Positions 43,317 through 55,260 of a DNA stretch of 64,000 nt are shown here, in pieces. The stretch lies in NCBI GenBank assembly GCA_025526935.1, contig JAHLKD010000043.1:248001-312000 (forward strand). The letters are read 5' to 3'. Under the pieces are notes generated by a model. It saw nothing but the letters and a program-made list of their open reading frames with translations, was not told where the DNA came from and ran no database searches. The stretch is from Cladochytrium replicatum. Taxonomy: Eukaryota; Chytridiomycota; Chytridiomycetes; Cladochytriales; Cladochytriaceae. Within the stretch, counting starts at the first letter, position 1, and every line of letters starts with the position of its first letter. Both the position numbers and the translations under genes were made by a program.

Positions 43317-44153
43317 TGAAGATTAAACGCTCGAACTTGCTTCCTGCGGATACGTATATTCAAGGTCTCTCATTCAGTGTATCATTATCCTCGCACTGAC
43401 GTTCCTGTGCAACCTTCCTCTTACATCGTTGTTACAAAGTTCTTGTCATATATCATCCTTTCCAATCTATGAATTCAACAGAAGTCAAATACACACCTTG
43501 GTGACACAAAATGATTAAAAAGTGAAAACAGCAAAGCATTTTTATCAAGCCCAACGGTATCTGAGACATCTCTGGGATGTGTCGAGTATGTGGAGAGGAC
43601 GAGCTCAATACCCTCTTTCAAGAAAATTTATTAGAAGCATCAACTCACGGACTTTCGAAGATGTGTTGGCTTCCAATCAGGATTTACTTTTTCGCTTATC
43701 AGCCTTTCCATTGTGATGTTACACAGAACCCTTGGCTTCAAACTAAATTGCATCCAGATACGGAAGCATAACCAACGTCAAAATATTTGTTAAAGAATAG
43801 CCACACATATCATCCCCACCACATATGCACAGCACAGTTGCAACCACAACCGGGCCGCAACGCTAAATCTGCTAACTTCAGGTTAGCCTCTCCTTTAAAT
43901 GATCCGGTCACTTCCAAAGTGGTGCTCCTTTTCATGGTGAACTGTAAACAAAAAGGATCAACCCCCACCAACCACCCTGAAACAAAAGTTGGTCAAATTT
44001 TGCACCCAGGATCCACGATGGGTCGCGCCACCACCAGGCCCCAGTTCCCCGCTATATTTTCACTTGTGCGGCCTATCACTGTGCCAGTGGGGCGGTTCAT
44101 CACATCAGTATCCAAGAAAACACATTGAGGTTCAAGTGGACAAGTGGACAAAA
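43317..44153. other. Intergenic region between tandem paralogues
   Basis: About 840 bp with no gene seen. The part just before 44154 should be the promoter of member B. Confidence 0.4.
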
Positions 44154-45908
44154 ATGTCCACGTCTGTCCGCGGATGGATGATTCTCGGCGTGAATGCGTC
44201 ACTCTCGGCGTTCGGTTCGCTGTACTCCGCATATCGTGCCTCCAGGTCCCCGAAAGCATTCAACTGGGTCCTGTTCAGCGCGTTTGCTTTGATGTTTGTT
44301 TCGGACATGCTGGCTTTCATCCCATCATTTCTGCCAAGAGACCCTTTGATATTTACCATTCTCTTAAACATGGTGACAAGCCTGAACATCATTTCAACTG
44401 CAATAAAGGTATGCGTGGTGCTTCTTGGAAGTTATGTTCTCTTCTTATATCATCAAAAATGGTTTAGACTGTTTGCAACCTCATTCGCTTTGAAGGAGTG
44501 TTTCACAGCATTATCACCGCAACAACCCGCTTTCCATACCGCACTTGGATGAACCGTGTCCTCGTAGCGCTCACCTGCATAATCCCACTCATCTCGGTCG
44601 CTATCCTGTGGATTATCGACATCTACCCTTATTACAACAACGGTAAACAACTAGGTGGACTTCCTCCACAGTTCAATGGTGGTAGAGTTGGAAGTGTTCC
44701 GGCCACCATTTGGATAGTTACTCTGGACTGGTTGATTGGGCTCCTCAGTTTGGCCGTTGTACGCATGCTGAGGAAGAAGTGGGGTGTCATCAAGCAGAGG
44801 CAAAATGTGAGAAGTACGTGGACTGCGACGGCGGATGCGGGACATTCGAATATGCAATACAGCTGGCCAGTCTTCGGAAAGTACAGCGAGGGCGGGAACG
44901 CTTCATTCACGCGCAACTCAAACTTTCGGGACTCCGGAGTCCCAAATGTGCTGTTCTCTACTACATCCGCGGCATCTTTGAAAGCTTACCCTGAGCTTCA
45001 GTCTTACAAGCATCCATCGATGACCTACAAGATCTCCATGTCATCCATGGATTCAAGTGTAGACAACTTCCAAGCTGGGCCACCGCCACCACGTGTATAT
45101 GCAAACCCAACATCGATGTACCAGCAACATCCTTACCAGCAGCGATCGCAAAACAATGTACAGCAGGCGCGGTCCGAATACGACTCACAGATTGGATCGA
45201 TACAACCGTCCTTATACCCTCCTTCGTCCACTGCTGGAGTATGGGCACCGTCCCCCTCTTCGTATCCTCCCCCTCGGCGGGATGTTTTCGCTGATGAACC
45301 AAGTTCATCAAAGAGCTCCGGTCAAGGCGCGCCGGACGGCTCCACATCAAAGCGGGGATTGTTTGGGCGGAAATCCAACCAGAGTAGACAGCGAAGGCGT
45401 GGTTCGACGACCAACGATGAACGTTCGGAACGCGGTGTGCGGATAATGTATTGGATCTTGTCATTGCAAGTGCTGCTCCCGATTTGCGTAATGCCGTTCT
45501 ACTTTGGCATTCGTGACTTGTTTGTCAGTGGTCAGTGCGAAGATTTCTATCAGTGAGAACTTGAGCTAACACTGCTCCCTTTTGCTAGCCGTCACAAGCA
45601 TGTTTATAAGAATCTACAACCTCATCATCCTCGAGTACATTTACACTATTCGTTCTGTCGTGCATTATGCATCGAGACAGGCGATGATCGAGGGTGTCTC
45701 TGCGACGAGTAACACTGACGGCACTTGGACTAAGTCGAGCAGCAGTATTCCGAGGGATGCTGGCAACGTCGTCGTCGCAGAGTATTACGGAGAACCAGCA
45801 CATCATCCCAACAACAACAACGTCGACGCCAACCTATCAAATCCGAACAGCGGCGAAGCTGGTGACATGTATGGTGCCTCACTTTTGTCGCTGTATGGAA
45901 AGCGATGA
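44154..45908 (+). CDS. Seven-TM protein, tandem family member B
   Basis: Exons 44154-44408, 44468-45530 and 45589-45908 give 545 residues. The same seven spans are present (MILGVNASLSAFGSLYSAYR, WVLFSAFALMFVSDMLAFIP, ILLNMVTSLNIISTAIK, VLVALTCIIPLISVAILWII, IWIVTLDWLIGLLSLAVVRM, YWILSLQVLLPICVMPFYFG, FIRIYNLIILEYIYTIRSVV). Blocks shared with A include IRFEGVFHSI, RFPYRTWMN, VVRMLRKKW, AYPELQSYKH and ERSERGVR, so these are conserved functional parts, several on the inner side. The central loop is shorter and differs in sequence apart from an IQPSLYPPSSTA motif. Confidence 0.85.
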
Positions 45909-46519
45909 CATTGGATTTGTCGTCTTCCACTGGTTTTGCATTCGGACATCAATTGCGATTTCATTTCGCGTCACACATGTCAATAAAATGTGCGACCCAA
46001 TCTCCTTTGTTGTCAGCGGCTTCATTCCTTTTTGGAATCACTATTCCTCATTTGCATCTTGTTTGCCCCTTCTCATTACCAAGTTTGTGTATTGTTTGTC
46101 ATACAATGTATTGCTCATCTCAACTAACAACCATGTCAAGTCATCGTCTCTCGGTAAATCATATCTACATGAAGAATTTTGTTGTCCATCAACCCATCAA
46201 GCGTACGCCTAGTCTGTTGTAGTTAATTGTTGGGATGTCAATGTCACACTCTGGCACTCTCCCAGCTTCTCCGCTAATTGAGTGATCAGTTAAAGCGTTG
46301 AGGTTCTTGCCTTTGCGTAGCATTACGGTGTTTCAGGAAATATTTTCGTTGATAAGAATCACATCGTGATGGCGGATCCATGGATCCATGGCGGACAGCT
46401 GAACCCTTTGTATGCACATTCCACCTGCTCTAGCATATTGTCAAAAAAATTACCCCATTTCTGTCATGTCTCTTTTGTTAAATCAACCATCACGATATCT
46501 TCCACCGCTGTAGACGGTA
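45909..46519. other. Intergenic region
   Basis: About 600 bp without a supported gene; T-rich after the member B stop. Confidence 0.4.
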
Positions 46520-46530
46520 TTGATAATATT

Positions 46531-46969
46531 CGATGTCGACCACCGCAACCACCGAGGTGTGGGTTCTGCTTTCTGGAACGGCACTGGTTTCTGCCTTTGC
46601 ATCGGTGTACCCGGGCTCCGTGCCTCGAAGTTACCAAAAGCGTTCAACTGGGTGCTTTTTTTGAGGGGGTCGTTCTCGATGATGTTGTTTCTGCACCTAG
46701 GAATCACGGGAATATTCCTCGGCTTCACAACTTGTGTCATCCTTTTGGTTCATGAACACAATTGGAACGGGTGTAAAGTACACTTCAAAGCAGGCGAAGG
46801 TGGGGGGTCGACAACGAGCAATAGCAACAGCAGCAACAACAACACAGCATACAATAATAGCAAGCCAAGCGGTGAGTACAACGGCACAAGTTATACGAAA
46901 CCAGCGGGGAGTTATATGGCATTGAGAAGTCGAATGGTGTCTATCGAAGGTGACATTCACAGAACTTGA
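46531..46969 (+). pseudogene. Decayed third member of the seven-TM family
   Basis: A start-like MSTTATTEVWVLLSGTALVS and AFASVY correspond to the beginning of A and B. The frame then shifts near 46615 (RASKLPKAFNWVLFLRGSFS matches RASRSPKAFNWVLFSAFALM). The sequence soon loses similarity and ends in a Ser/Asn-rich stretch. Only the first two spans are represented. A truncated, frame-shifted tandem duplicate. Confidence 0.7.
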
Positions 46970-47073
46970 GTGAGTTTTGTGAGATCAGGTAAGTGTGAAG
47001 CTTAGATTCTGATCAGTGGTAGAAAGGTGCACAAATTAAAACTATACGGATTTCATTTGATCTTGGCTCACAG

Positions 47074-47523
47074 TTAAAAGAGTCCTATAAAGCTAACAAC
47101 CCCCACTATGTTCAAAAATACAATCACCGGCGCCAGCAACCAAAATTGAGACCATAGGATCCCAACTGCTGATATGATCGACGCCCCTCCAGCAACCGTT
47201 GCGATCTGTATTGATCGCGGGAAATCTCTCTGCCAATGTCTGAAATCCGGTGGCCCTCGCGGCCGTCCACGATCATCCAAAGTCTGAGGATAAATCTTCA
47301 AAAGGTAGATATTAAGGGCGACGAATGTCAGAGATCCAATAGCCAATATGTAAACCGATAGGCTGAATATTTGGTAAGCAATAAAGCCATGGTGTTAAAG
47401 ATTTATCTTATACCCGTGTGCATTCCTTGCAAAGACGGACGGGACGTGAAGGAAGTAATCCAACGCACCCGCAGCGAGGATCCACCCTAACCTCTCGAGG
47501 ACTGAGGACAAGGAGGAGGGCAT
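47074..47523 (-). CDS. Small four-TM protein
   Basis: Two exons, complement of 47074-47362 and 47414-47523, give 132 residues. It starts MPSSLSSVLERLGWILAAGA (a first hydrophobic segment), then YILAIGSLTFVALNIYLLKI, IATVAGGASIISAVGILWSQ and WLLAPVIVFLNIVGVVSFIG. A charged loop PQTLDDRGRPRGPPDFRHWQ separates spans 2 and 3. It is not a family I can name. The 51-bp intron has GTATAAG..TTCAG ends with consistent phase. Confidence 0.7.
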
Positions 47524-47759
47524 GGCGCAGTTGTAATTTATGATGAAATTTATAGGACGAAGTCTTGAAGTCTTGTAAAAAAAAGCTTGCGAAATGTCGC
47601 ATTACACCAAAGGGGGTGGCAATAAAAAGTTAGAAATTTCAGATCAGAATGTTATGAAAAACCCCTCACTTTAAACGGAGATGTTTGAGATGTTGTGAAA
47701 TTGAATGTTGAGAAGATGAACTTGCGCTGGCCATAGATCCTAAAACGATAGGTACCAGC

Positions 47760-48860
47760 TAAGTAAACAAATTAATCGGAAGGAAGCGTCCAAGTTTACT
47801 CACCAGAAACGGGGTAGCTGCCGTTAATCTTCCGCTCCAACAGAAACTGCTCTCCGACGAGCCCACTGGGTTCACAGGTACCTCGTGTCCCAAAGCGCAT
47901 CGAAGCATCGTCGTCCATCCTCCTTTACTGCCTCTCTCCAATCACCTCAGTCGAACGGTTGTCTCCACGTGCTTTGGACCCCTCAAGAGACAACGCTCGA
48001 TCCTGCCACCACAGGAATTCCTTGGATCTGTCGCACTCCGCACCAATGTCGGTAGAATGTGCTCCATTCGTGTACCGTGACACGTCCCCAGCATTCGACT
48101 GTCCAAAAGCGGCGACGAACAAAGTGTTTCCAAGCAACCGCTCCTTAAGCTCATACCTGTGCGAAGCGTACCCCATTGTTATCGCCTGAAACCCTGTCGT
48201 TCGTTCGAAACGTTCATCAAAGCCGTCAGGCGTGGGGATCGCTAGGAGGGTCATGTCCTGGTCAACATCGGTGTCCTGCGCACGCTCGGACGCGGGCTTC
48301 GCGAGGTAGGAAGCGCTTTTGAGTGGTTGGTGGAGGCGTTGGTGAGAGGGCCCTTGGTGAAGACGACTTTGCCCTCGGAGAGATCGGCGTGGGCTCGGGC
48401 GATGACCTCGACGTGCCCGTTGGCGATGGCTTCGCGGGAACCTGGTATGCGTCCCCAGAAAGGAATCTGGTACACGCTCGCAAATTTCTCTGTGGTTAGA
48501 TATACAGTTGTGAAGGGACTGTGGATAAGCCGACAAGTCGTCTTGGAAACCTCCAGGGCCACTGTGGGTGTGGGTAGAAGAAACGAGTACGTTTTCAATG
48601 GAGCACAAAGCAGCTTCGGAGTCCGAGAGACGTGAACTGAGGTTCGAAATGGCGAGCTTCTTTGTTCGCACGGAACAGCTACCGCTGTCAGATGAGATAT
48701 AGACCATGCGACGGGATGGCTCGACTGAAACGGCAAAAATGAAGGCTAAAGAAAGTCAGAGAGAATTTAGCTCATCCACATCTGTTTCGTACCTCTTGCA
48801 AGGACACTGAGGTGAATTCTGTTTGCCTGGTTGCTCAAATCAGCGTACCCTCCAAATTAA
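47760..48860 (-). pseudogene. Neutral ceramidase remnant
   Basis: Neutral ceramidases hydrolyse ceramide to sphingosine and fatty acid. Recognisable parts in order: a GYADLSNQANRIHLSVLARA/FIF join across an intron (48735-48840), MVYISSDSGSC, NVLVSSTHTHSGPGGF (zinc-binding and catalytic region, near 48560), EAIANGHVEVIARAHADLSE (near 48420), DVDQDMTLLAIPTPDGF (near 48260) and FVAAFGQSNAGDVS (near 48090). A frame change is needed near 48300, some 30 residues after GPGGF are missing, and both the N-terminal catalytic start and the C-terminal immunoglobulin-like domain are absent. A host gene fragment, not a working enzyme. Confidence 0.65.
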
Positions 48861-49287
48861 ACAGAGGTCAAAGAAGCGTAAAGAAAATATACCAACAAAT
48901 AATGCCTGCTCTCCAATTGGTCCAGTCACGTCCCACTCCGACCTTTAAGCATCAGTATAGTCAGATACTTCGAGGCATTGGTAAAGAACTATGTTTCTTA
49001 CGAAGAGATTGCCTGAATGGAGAGTTTCCAAGATGTTTCGAGGGTCATCTTCAATGTGTTGATCGCGACCCAGAACAGCTACTATCGCAAAAGCACAAGG
49101 ATTCCCAGAGACCTAATTGGCTTTTGTTTCTTCAACAGAAAAACAATGGAGCTTTACTCAAAAGGTTCCGAAAGCGGAACTCCCTTTAAGAAACGTCCTC
49201 CACTCAATGCGAAGCACTTGAACCAAAAAGTGCAAATCATCATCAGAAAATTTTCATATTGGACAAAAGAAATGTCTCCACAATGGA
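48861..49287. other. Intergenic region
   Basis: About 430 bp between the ceramidase remnant and the 3' end of the phosphodiesterase gene. I looked here for the missing ceramidase N-terminus and found none. Confidence 0.4.
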
Positions 49288-51020
49288 TTACTTCATCGCT
49301 TTTGCAACCTCACCAACCGAATCCAAAATCACTCCATCAAAACCCCACTCCCGCTGCCTCTTTGCTTTCTCGGGATCATTGTTATCGCCCCCCCATGTCA
49401 GCATCAGCTTCCCACCAGTGTCCATCTCGCTTCTGATCCACCGAGCGAGCCACTCCCCCGTCTCGCTGTCCTTGAAAAACGGCCGGCTAAAAAACACACC
49501 ACCGTTGAGACTCCATTCTTCGATGAAACGTAAAGTATGTTGCTTGCCGTCCGTGCGACGGTCGGAAGCTACGATTTCTTCGCCCGTGCAGGACAGGAAT
49601 AGGACAGGATGGTTGCTCTATAGAGGCAATTTGAGCTTTTGGATAAAGGCGGAAGAAATTTTGTGTTCGTACCTGTTTATAGTGGAGTAGGAGACACGCT
49701 TCGGGGTGGAAGGAAGAGAATATGATCTCCCGTCTTCCACCGGCGCGATGGACGATCTCCAGAATCGCATCGATGTAGGCGTTGAGGTCCAGCATGTGCA
49801 GGTTGTCCGCTTCAGCTTCTTCCAACAGAGGGTATTTGACCTCGATGTTAAAACCGAGTTTCGGTGGGAGAGTCTGTGGATCAGACAGTGGTGAAAAAAG
49901 GACCTGAGGGAGTTTCGGGTACAGCCAAACCTCAAAAGCATTTTCTAGCGTTGTGAACACATCCTGGATCGTACCGTCGTAGTTTCCTTTCCAAGGCCAC
50001 TTTTTCGGGTTACTGGGATCTCGTGTTGCAGAGATCCCGCTGTCTTCCGAAAATATAGAGGAGTGACGATCAGAACTTGAGGAACGAGGTGCACGTCGAT
50101 GTTGTAGAGCTGTTGAAAGCCGCCTATCTGGATGCAGCGATGGGTGCTGGGCAAGGAACTCCTTCAGCGTCAATTGATTCACGGCCACTTCATAAGTGCT
50201 TTCGTTCATGGTCCCTACAAATCGTGATTAGTTGAGAGCATCAAATCTCACTTTTGTTCTGTACAATCATGATATATGACCGGGACCTTGTCTTTTGTTA
50301 ACTGAACGTCTGGAAATAATATTAAAAACAAGAGGAATTATAACAAAATGGTCTTGCTTGCTCACCAAATTCAACGAAAGAAGCACCAAACTTGAACGCA
50401 GTGTCCATCGACAACGTTGTGTTTTCCCCGATCGTGAGTTTCGAGTACTCCTGAAAAGTGCGATTCTTTCCAAGTCCACGGTGACCGACAACCTGCGTTC
50501 CGCGCTGGCCAGCAGCCCACACAGTTTTCGCCCGAGACGCGAAACCTTTGTAAGGCGCGATCGTCACAAGCTCAAACGTAAAAATAGCCACTGTCTCGCG
50601 ATCACTGACGCTATAAAGCGGGATCCTCCCTCTTCCGCACTTATGCGCGCCAGGTTGGTCCATCCACAAACGTTCAAGTGCAATCGTAGGGACATGAATT
50701 TCACCGCACGCCCATTCTCCGCTCTTGGAGTGGTTCAGTGAGATTTTGATGCGTTCGGTGTCGGAGAGGATGAATTCTTGGAGCTGGATGTCGTCGTCGC
50801 CTAGATCGAGTGTCTCTGAGATTTGCACGCCAGGTATCGATACTATCAGTGAATCTGGGTTCCCAGATGGTCCGGAGAGGTATTCGAGCGGTTTCCAGCC
50901 CTTCCTGGCATCGCGACAGCCGATAGTCAGCACGAGAACAGCGGTACTTGCGGGAGGCGACGGGACGTCACCGAGGATTGTTGGGGGCATCCGAGAGTGG
51001 CTTGTGGGGAGAAAGCTCAT
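49288..51020 (-). CDS. Glycerophosphodiester phosphodiesterase (Gde1/GPCPD1-like)
   Basis: GDPD enzymes split glycerophosphodiesters such as glycerophosphocholine to glycerol-3-phosphate and an alcohol. Four exons. The N-terminal 165 residues (MSFLPTSHSRMPPTILGDVP...) form a C2-like or binding region without an SPX domain. The GDPD barrel begins VVGHRGLGKN (catalytic GHRG), then FKFGASFVEF joined to DVQLTKDKVPVIYHD (metal ligands E and D), an insert with Ser-rich RAPRSSSSDRHSS, LGFNIEVKYPLLEEAEADNL, REIIFSSFHPEACLLLHYKQ and finally LTWGGDNNDP and WGFDGVILDSV. Intron 2 uses donor GTACAG and restores YHDWTMNESTYEVAVNQLTL. Yeast Gde1 has SPX and ankyrin parts at its N-terminus; this one resembles the animal form. 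Confidence 0.9.
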
Positions 51021-51827
51021 GCTCCATCATGAGATTGATATCTACTTGTCTATCGGTGGATACTTGCAAAGAACAGAACGCATGTTGAATAAATGAACAC
51101 ATCGGTGAATCTCTCGTTTTCTGAATTTTTCGTAGTTCTGCATGCATGGGACAGGGTCGATCCAACATCGACCGGTTCTCGCGGCAATTTTGATAGAGAT
51201 TCGGACGCTTCCAAAGAACACACGAGATCGAAGAGGAAACCACTCGCCAACAGAGATCTGGTGCGGAAACTATCAGCGTCTGAAGCGGTCGAAACATGTG
51301 AAGATGCTTGAAGGATGTCCATTCAGTGTTTTTTGTATGATCCGCTTCAATGATAATATTTTGCGGCTCTCTTGACTGATCTCCAGAAGACGTGCGCTCG
51401 TGCAGGAAACACTTATGTAATGAAAAATTCTAAAAAATTACAGACTGTTCTTTTTTGAAACACCAAAAAAAAAAACATCCTGATAAAAAAGAAAACTACG
51501 TGTATCCCGAAGCAGACAGGAATACAAAAAGAAACTATCCGCGATATGACCGAACAAAATAAAACAAAGGTCCTTGCTCCATCCTCCTAGTGCAGCAACG
51601 CAACATCGGTTTGAAAGCGATGTGCGTGGATGAAGACAGAAATATATGAAAAAACGACGTGAGTACTCTACAAAAAGTAAATGAATAATCAGGCAAAGCG
51701 CAACTAAGGTGAAACAATAAAACAGAAAACAAGCTCTATAAGGAGAACCCAAATGTCCAGCTTCGGGTACGACATGAACACAAAGTAAAAATTTGTGCTG
51801 TGACACACAGTACCGACCCAGTCCCCT
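51021..51827. other. Intergenic region
   Basis: About 800 bp. Overlapping open stretches on both strands at 51050-51322 are not convincing. A-rich runs near 51465-51475 lie in the 3' region of the kinase gene. Confidence 0.35.
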
Positions 51828-53643
51828 CTATGGCTTAACAAGGCTTATTGCTGAATCATTCGGCGCACCCATATCAATCCCCTCCTCTTCTGACGCATCC
51901 CCACCACCGCCCCGCAGACCCCTCTGCCTCGCCGCACCCCACGCCGCCGCACCCGCCGCGACCGCAACGACGCTCCACACAGCCGCAAACGCCAATATCA
52001 CCACAAACGCAGTCGTGCTCAACACCCCAACTTTGACTCTCCTCGTCCAACCTGCGCCGACAGCGAGCACGATCAGAATGATGGTGTTGAAACCCGCGCC
52101 GAGGGTGAGCAGGGTGGCGAGGATCGAGGGGCGCGGTGCGACCCTGTGCGGGATATGCAGGAGGACGGAGAAGAGGGAAAGGGCGGCGAAAATGAGGGTG
52201 AGGATGAAGAAGGCGATGTAGAGGGATGTGTGGGATTGGGAGGAGAGGGGTAGGGCGAGGATGATTTGGCCGATGGGATCGGTTTTAGTCACGCCAGAAA
52301 GCTGTCAAGTGAAAACAATCAGTATAAAACGATGACAGTGTTGGGAGATGTGCGAACTTACGATAAGAATGAGAACCACGGCTAGAGTTAGTGTGAGCAC
52401 AAAGTGGATCACCATGAACGCTCGTGCGGCGATGGATACAGACGCAGTGCGCGGGATATTGGGTCGAGTTTGCGGCTGCATGCTTAGTCTGTGCCAGCTT
52501 TCCCAAGTTAACCGATCCTTGTTTCTCATGGGTGAAAGTTGGATCTCGCGTGCAGCAGGTGCCTTAAATGCGTCTTCGGGGGGTGTTACTTTTTCGGGTG
52601 GTGGAGCGACCAGCGCGGCTACATCTTCGCTCATGGCTGCGAGCATATCGACGATGGTGCGGAATGTTGGGCGTGCACCCGGTTCATCGTCCCAGCATCG
52701 CTGGATGAGGGACCACATCGCGTCGGGACATAGAGAGGCATCGGGAGGGCGAGTGGGTCGCCGCCGGTCGATAATAACTGCGGTGACTACCTGCGAGTCA
52801 GTTGTGAGGCCATTAAGCGAAAATGGTTGACTGCCCGCCGTAAAGAGTTCGTACAGAGTCATTGCGAATGAATAAACATCCCCTGCTATCGTTGGGTTTG
52901 AACCCTCCAATCGTTCTTGAAAAACATTTTAGAGGGATTCAATGCAGTTAAAAATGATCTTTCTCACCAGGAGCCATGAATTTGATGGTGTCAGCAGAAA
53001 TTCCAGCTGTGAATGTGTTCCGACCAGCAGCAGCATTCGCTTTCACTGCAGATATGTTTATATCTGATAGCTTTACAGTAAGGTCGCTTGTCAGCAGTAC
53101 GTTTGTAGTTTTCAAGTCGCCATGAACAATCGGAGGAGAAAGCTCATGCAGGTGCCGCATCCCAAGAGCAATCTGCGCTGCCCAAATAATTGCACGGTTG
53201 AAGGTCAGTCCACCTCTAGGCGCAGCGATGGCAATCATGGATCGAAGCGACGGACAAAACTCCATGACCATAAGCGGAAGGTCAGCGATTGGCGAGATGA
53301 TGGCACCGGTTGGAGAGCGTGCCGCACCAAAAAGGTTGAAGACATTTGCATCCTGCAGTTGGCTCAGACGGACCTCACTAGAATCTCCAGGAGGCGGCGG
53401 TGGGATGGTACCGTACAGTTTAAGGATGTAAGGATGGTCTAGGGTTTCCCAGCGGGCAGTGTTCTGAGCGAGAGTAGCAAAAGTTTTGGGATCCTTTCCG
53501 GCCTTGAGGGCTTTCACTGCAACAGTGCGGTTGGCCCATTTCGCACGCAGAACGACGGCGGTGCGAGTCTCAGCTACAAAGTCGTCCGGGTAGGTGTAGC
53601 GCAGGGTTTCTCTCGCCAGGGCATCAGGTTGTAGGTCAGCCAT
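51828..53643 (-). CDS. TKL-like protein kinase with C-terminal membrane spans and a DIN in place of DFG
   Basis: Exons, complement of 51828-52301, 52362-52915 and 52968-53643, give exactly 567 residues. The kinase domain (about 20-320) has VAVKALK (ATP lysine), IVHGDLKTTNVLL (HGD rather than HRD, with Lys and Asn kept), LSDINIS where DFG is expected (Asp kept, Gly lost), KFMAPERLEG (APE) and GDVYSFAMTLYELF. A glycine-rich loop is not obvious. C-terminal to the kinase are membrane segments: FMVIHFVLTLTLAVVLILIV, LYIAFFILTLIFAALSLFSV, ATLLTLGAGFNTIILIVLAV and VGVLSTTAFVVILAFAAVWS, ending with a Gly/Glu-rich tail. A kinase ahead of a four-span membrane anchor is unlike standard receptor kinases. 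Likely active or pseudokinase; cannot tell. Confidence 0.88.
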
Positions 53644-55258
53644 GAAAACGTCGGTGTTTTGGAGGGGGAACAATTCAAGATTTCAAGGTGGCCGTTTTGT
53701 GGCGTGTAGAAATGTCTGGCAATTGTAGAACACTAAGCCTCTGAAATGAACGGGTTGACGAGAGTCTCACATCGTTACAGTCGTTTGGAACAGCTGTTTT
53801 CGCTTGGAAATGAGACAGCCGAGTAAATGATAACTCACCGTAAATCTCACTTTTGGTGTCCCTAAGAACCCACTGCGACATATCCTGAAAAAACAATGTG
53901 TGGCGAATACAACGCTGCTTGTATTGCACCACTCATGTAAATGTGCACTCCACCGTTGTTAAACATGCTCGCAGCGTTCGCAGTTGCACTTGTTGTGACG
54001 ATAACTTTGTATCTAAAGATCAATTAGATATGAGGAGAGACCTTCTGTTCAATCTCCGTCCTATACATCGCCACATAGTAAAAGGAGTCCACAAAGCAAA
54101 ACCGGGCAATTGGGAAAAGACCAATTGGTACGCTCGAATGACTCGATAGAGCTATGATGTTTCTCATGTCTTAGCCTTTCGAGATTCTCAACGCCATTGC
54201 CATTATGAAATCTGATAGTGCACGTGCAGCGAATGTCGCCTGGCTAAGAAAGGTTGGACTCGTCTTTATCTTGCAGCATAATGTTATGAAGTGGTGTGAC
54301 GTAGTGCCCGAAAAGGTGAATGATTTGCGTATCGGCGGCATCTAGGCAAAAGTTGTCCATAGGTTTTTTTCATCATCAATGTTCGATCTGAACCAACATT
54401 TACCAAATATGGAAAGTTAATTATGGCACCAACGAAAACGGGGACGGGCGTTTCGATGTGAAAGCACTCACTGGCATCGTTTCGCCACCGTTTGACACTT
54501 GAATGTTGGTTATTTTCAAGTAATCGTAAAGTACACTGATTTGGAGTGATGTCGCCTTCATTCCTCATCTATTAACCGCAAAGAAAGATGCCTTGATTAC
54601 ACTGCAACTTAGCAAAGCAGAAAGTTCGATCGCTGGGAGCTTGAGAACCTTCTACTGCTGCTTCTGGGGATCACCAGGTCAACCAGTAGAAAAGTCTTAG
54701 ATCTGTTGAGGTGCTCCAAAAATCACTGTCACGTAATTAACACATCTATTTACTCAGCCATTATGAGAAATTTGAAATGGCACAAAATGCTTGAAACGAA
54801 AACATTTGAAAAATTGTAGATAATCACTGGAAATAATACAAGGATAAAGATTATCAAAAGAGACATCCACACAAACCATCCCATTTTCCAAGAATAATTC
54901 CCAAATCTCCATTTTCACAGTCATTCTGGCGTACAGCACCGCAGTGATACTTATGGATACAGTTATTGGGATATCTTTGTATTTCGCTACTATAAAATGA
55001 GTAGAAATCGAATTCCAGGGGAAGGAAATGCATCACAGATCATGATTTTGGTTTGGCGTCGATCATGTCCGACTTCCTTAGCGATGTGAAAGCGTCGGCT
55101 GAGAATACACGGCAAAGCGATGAGCTTGAGCTGGAGTTGAGTACCCAACCCAGATCTCATTCTCCGGAGAGCAACAGGAAAAGTTTGGATGAGTATAAGC
55201 ACCAGACAGAAGCCTGCCTTTACAGCGTCGTCATCAGTGACAGGAGGATGGAGTCTTA
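53644..55258. other. Unresolved stretch with no supported gene
   Basis: About 1.6 kb. A possible short exon on the minus strand (MSQWVLRDTKSEIYGELSF, near 53830-53885) could belong to a 5' UTR or an unrecognised gene. Nothing else is supportable. Confidence 0.3.
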
Positions 55259-55260
55259 GT

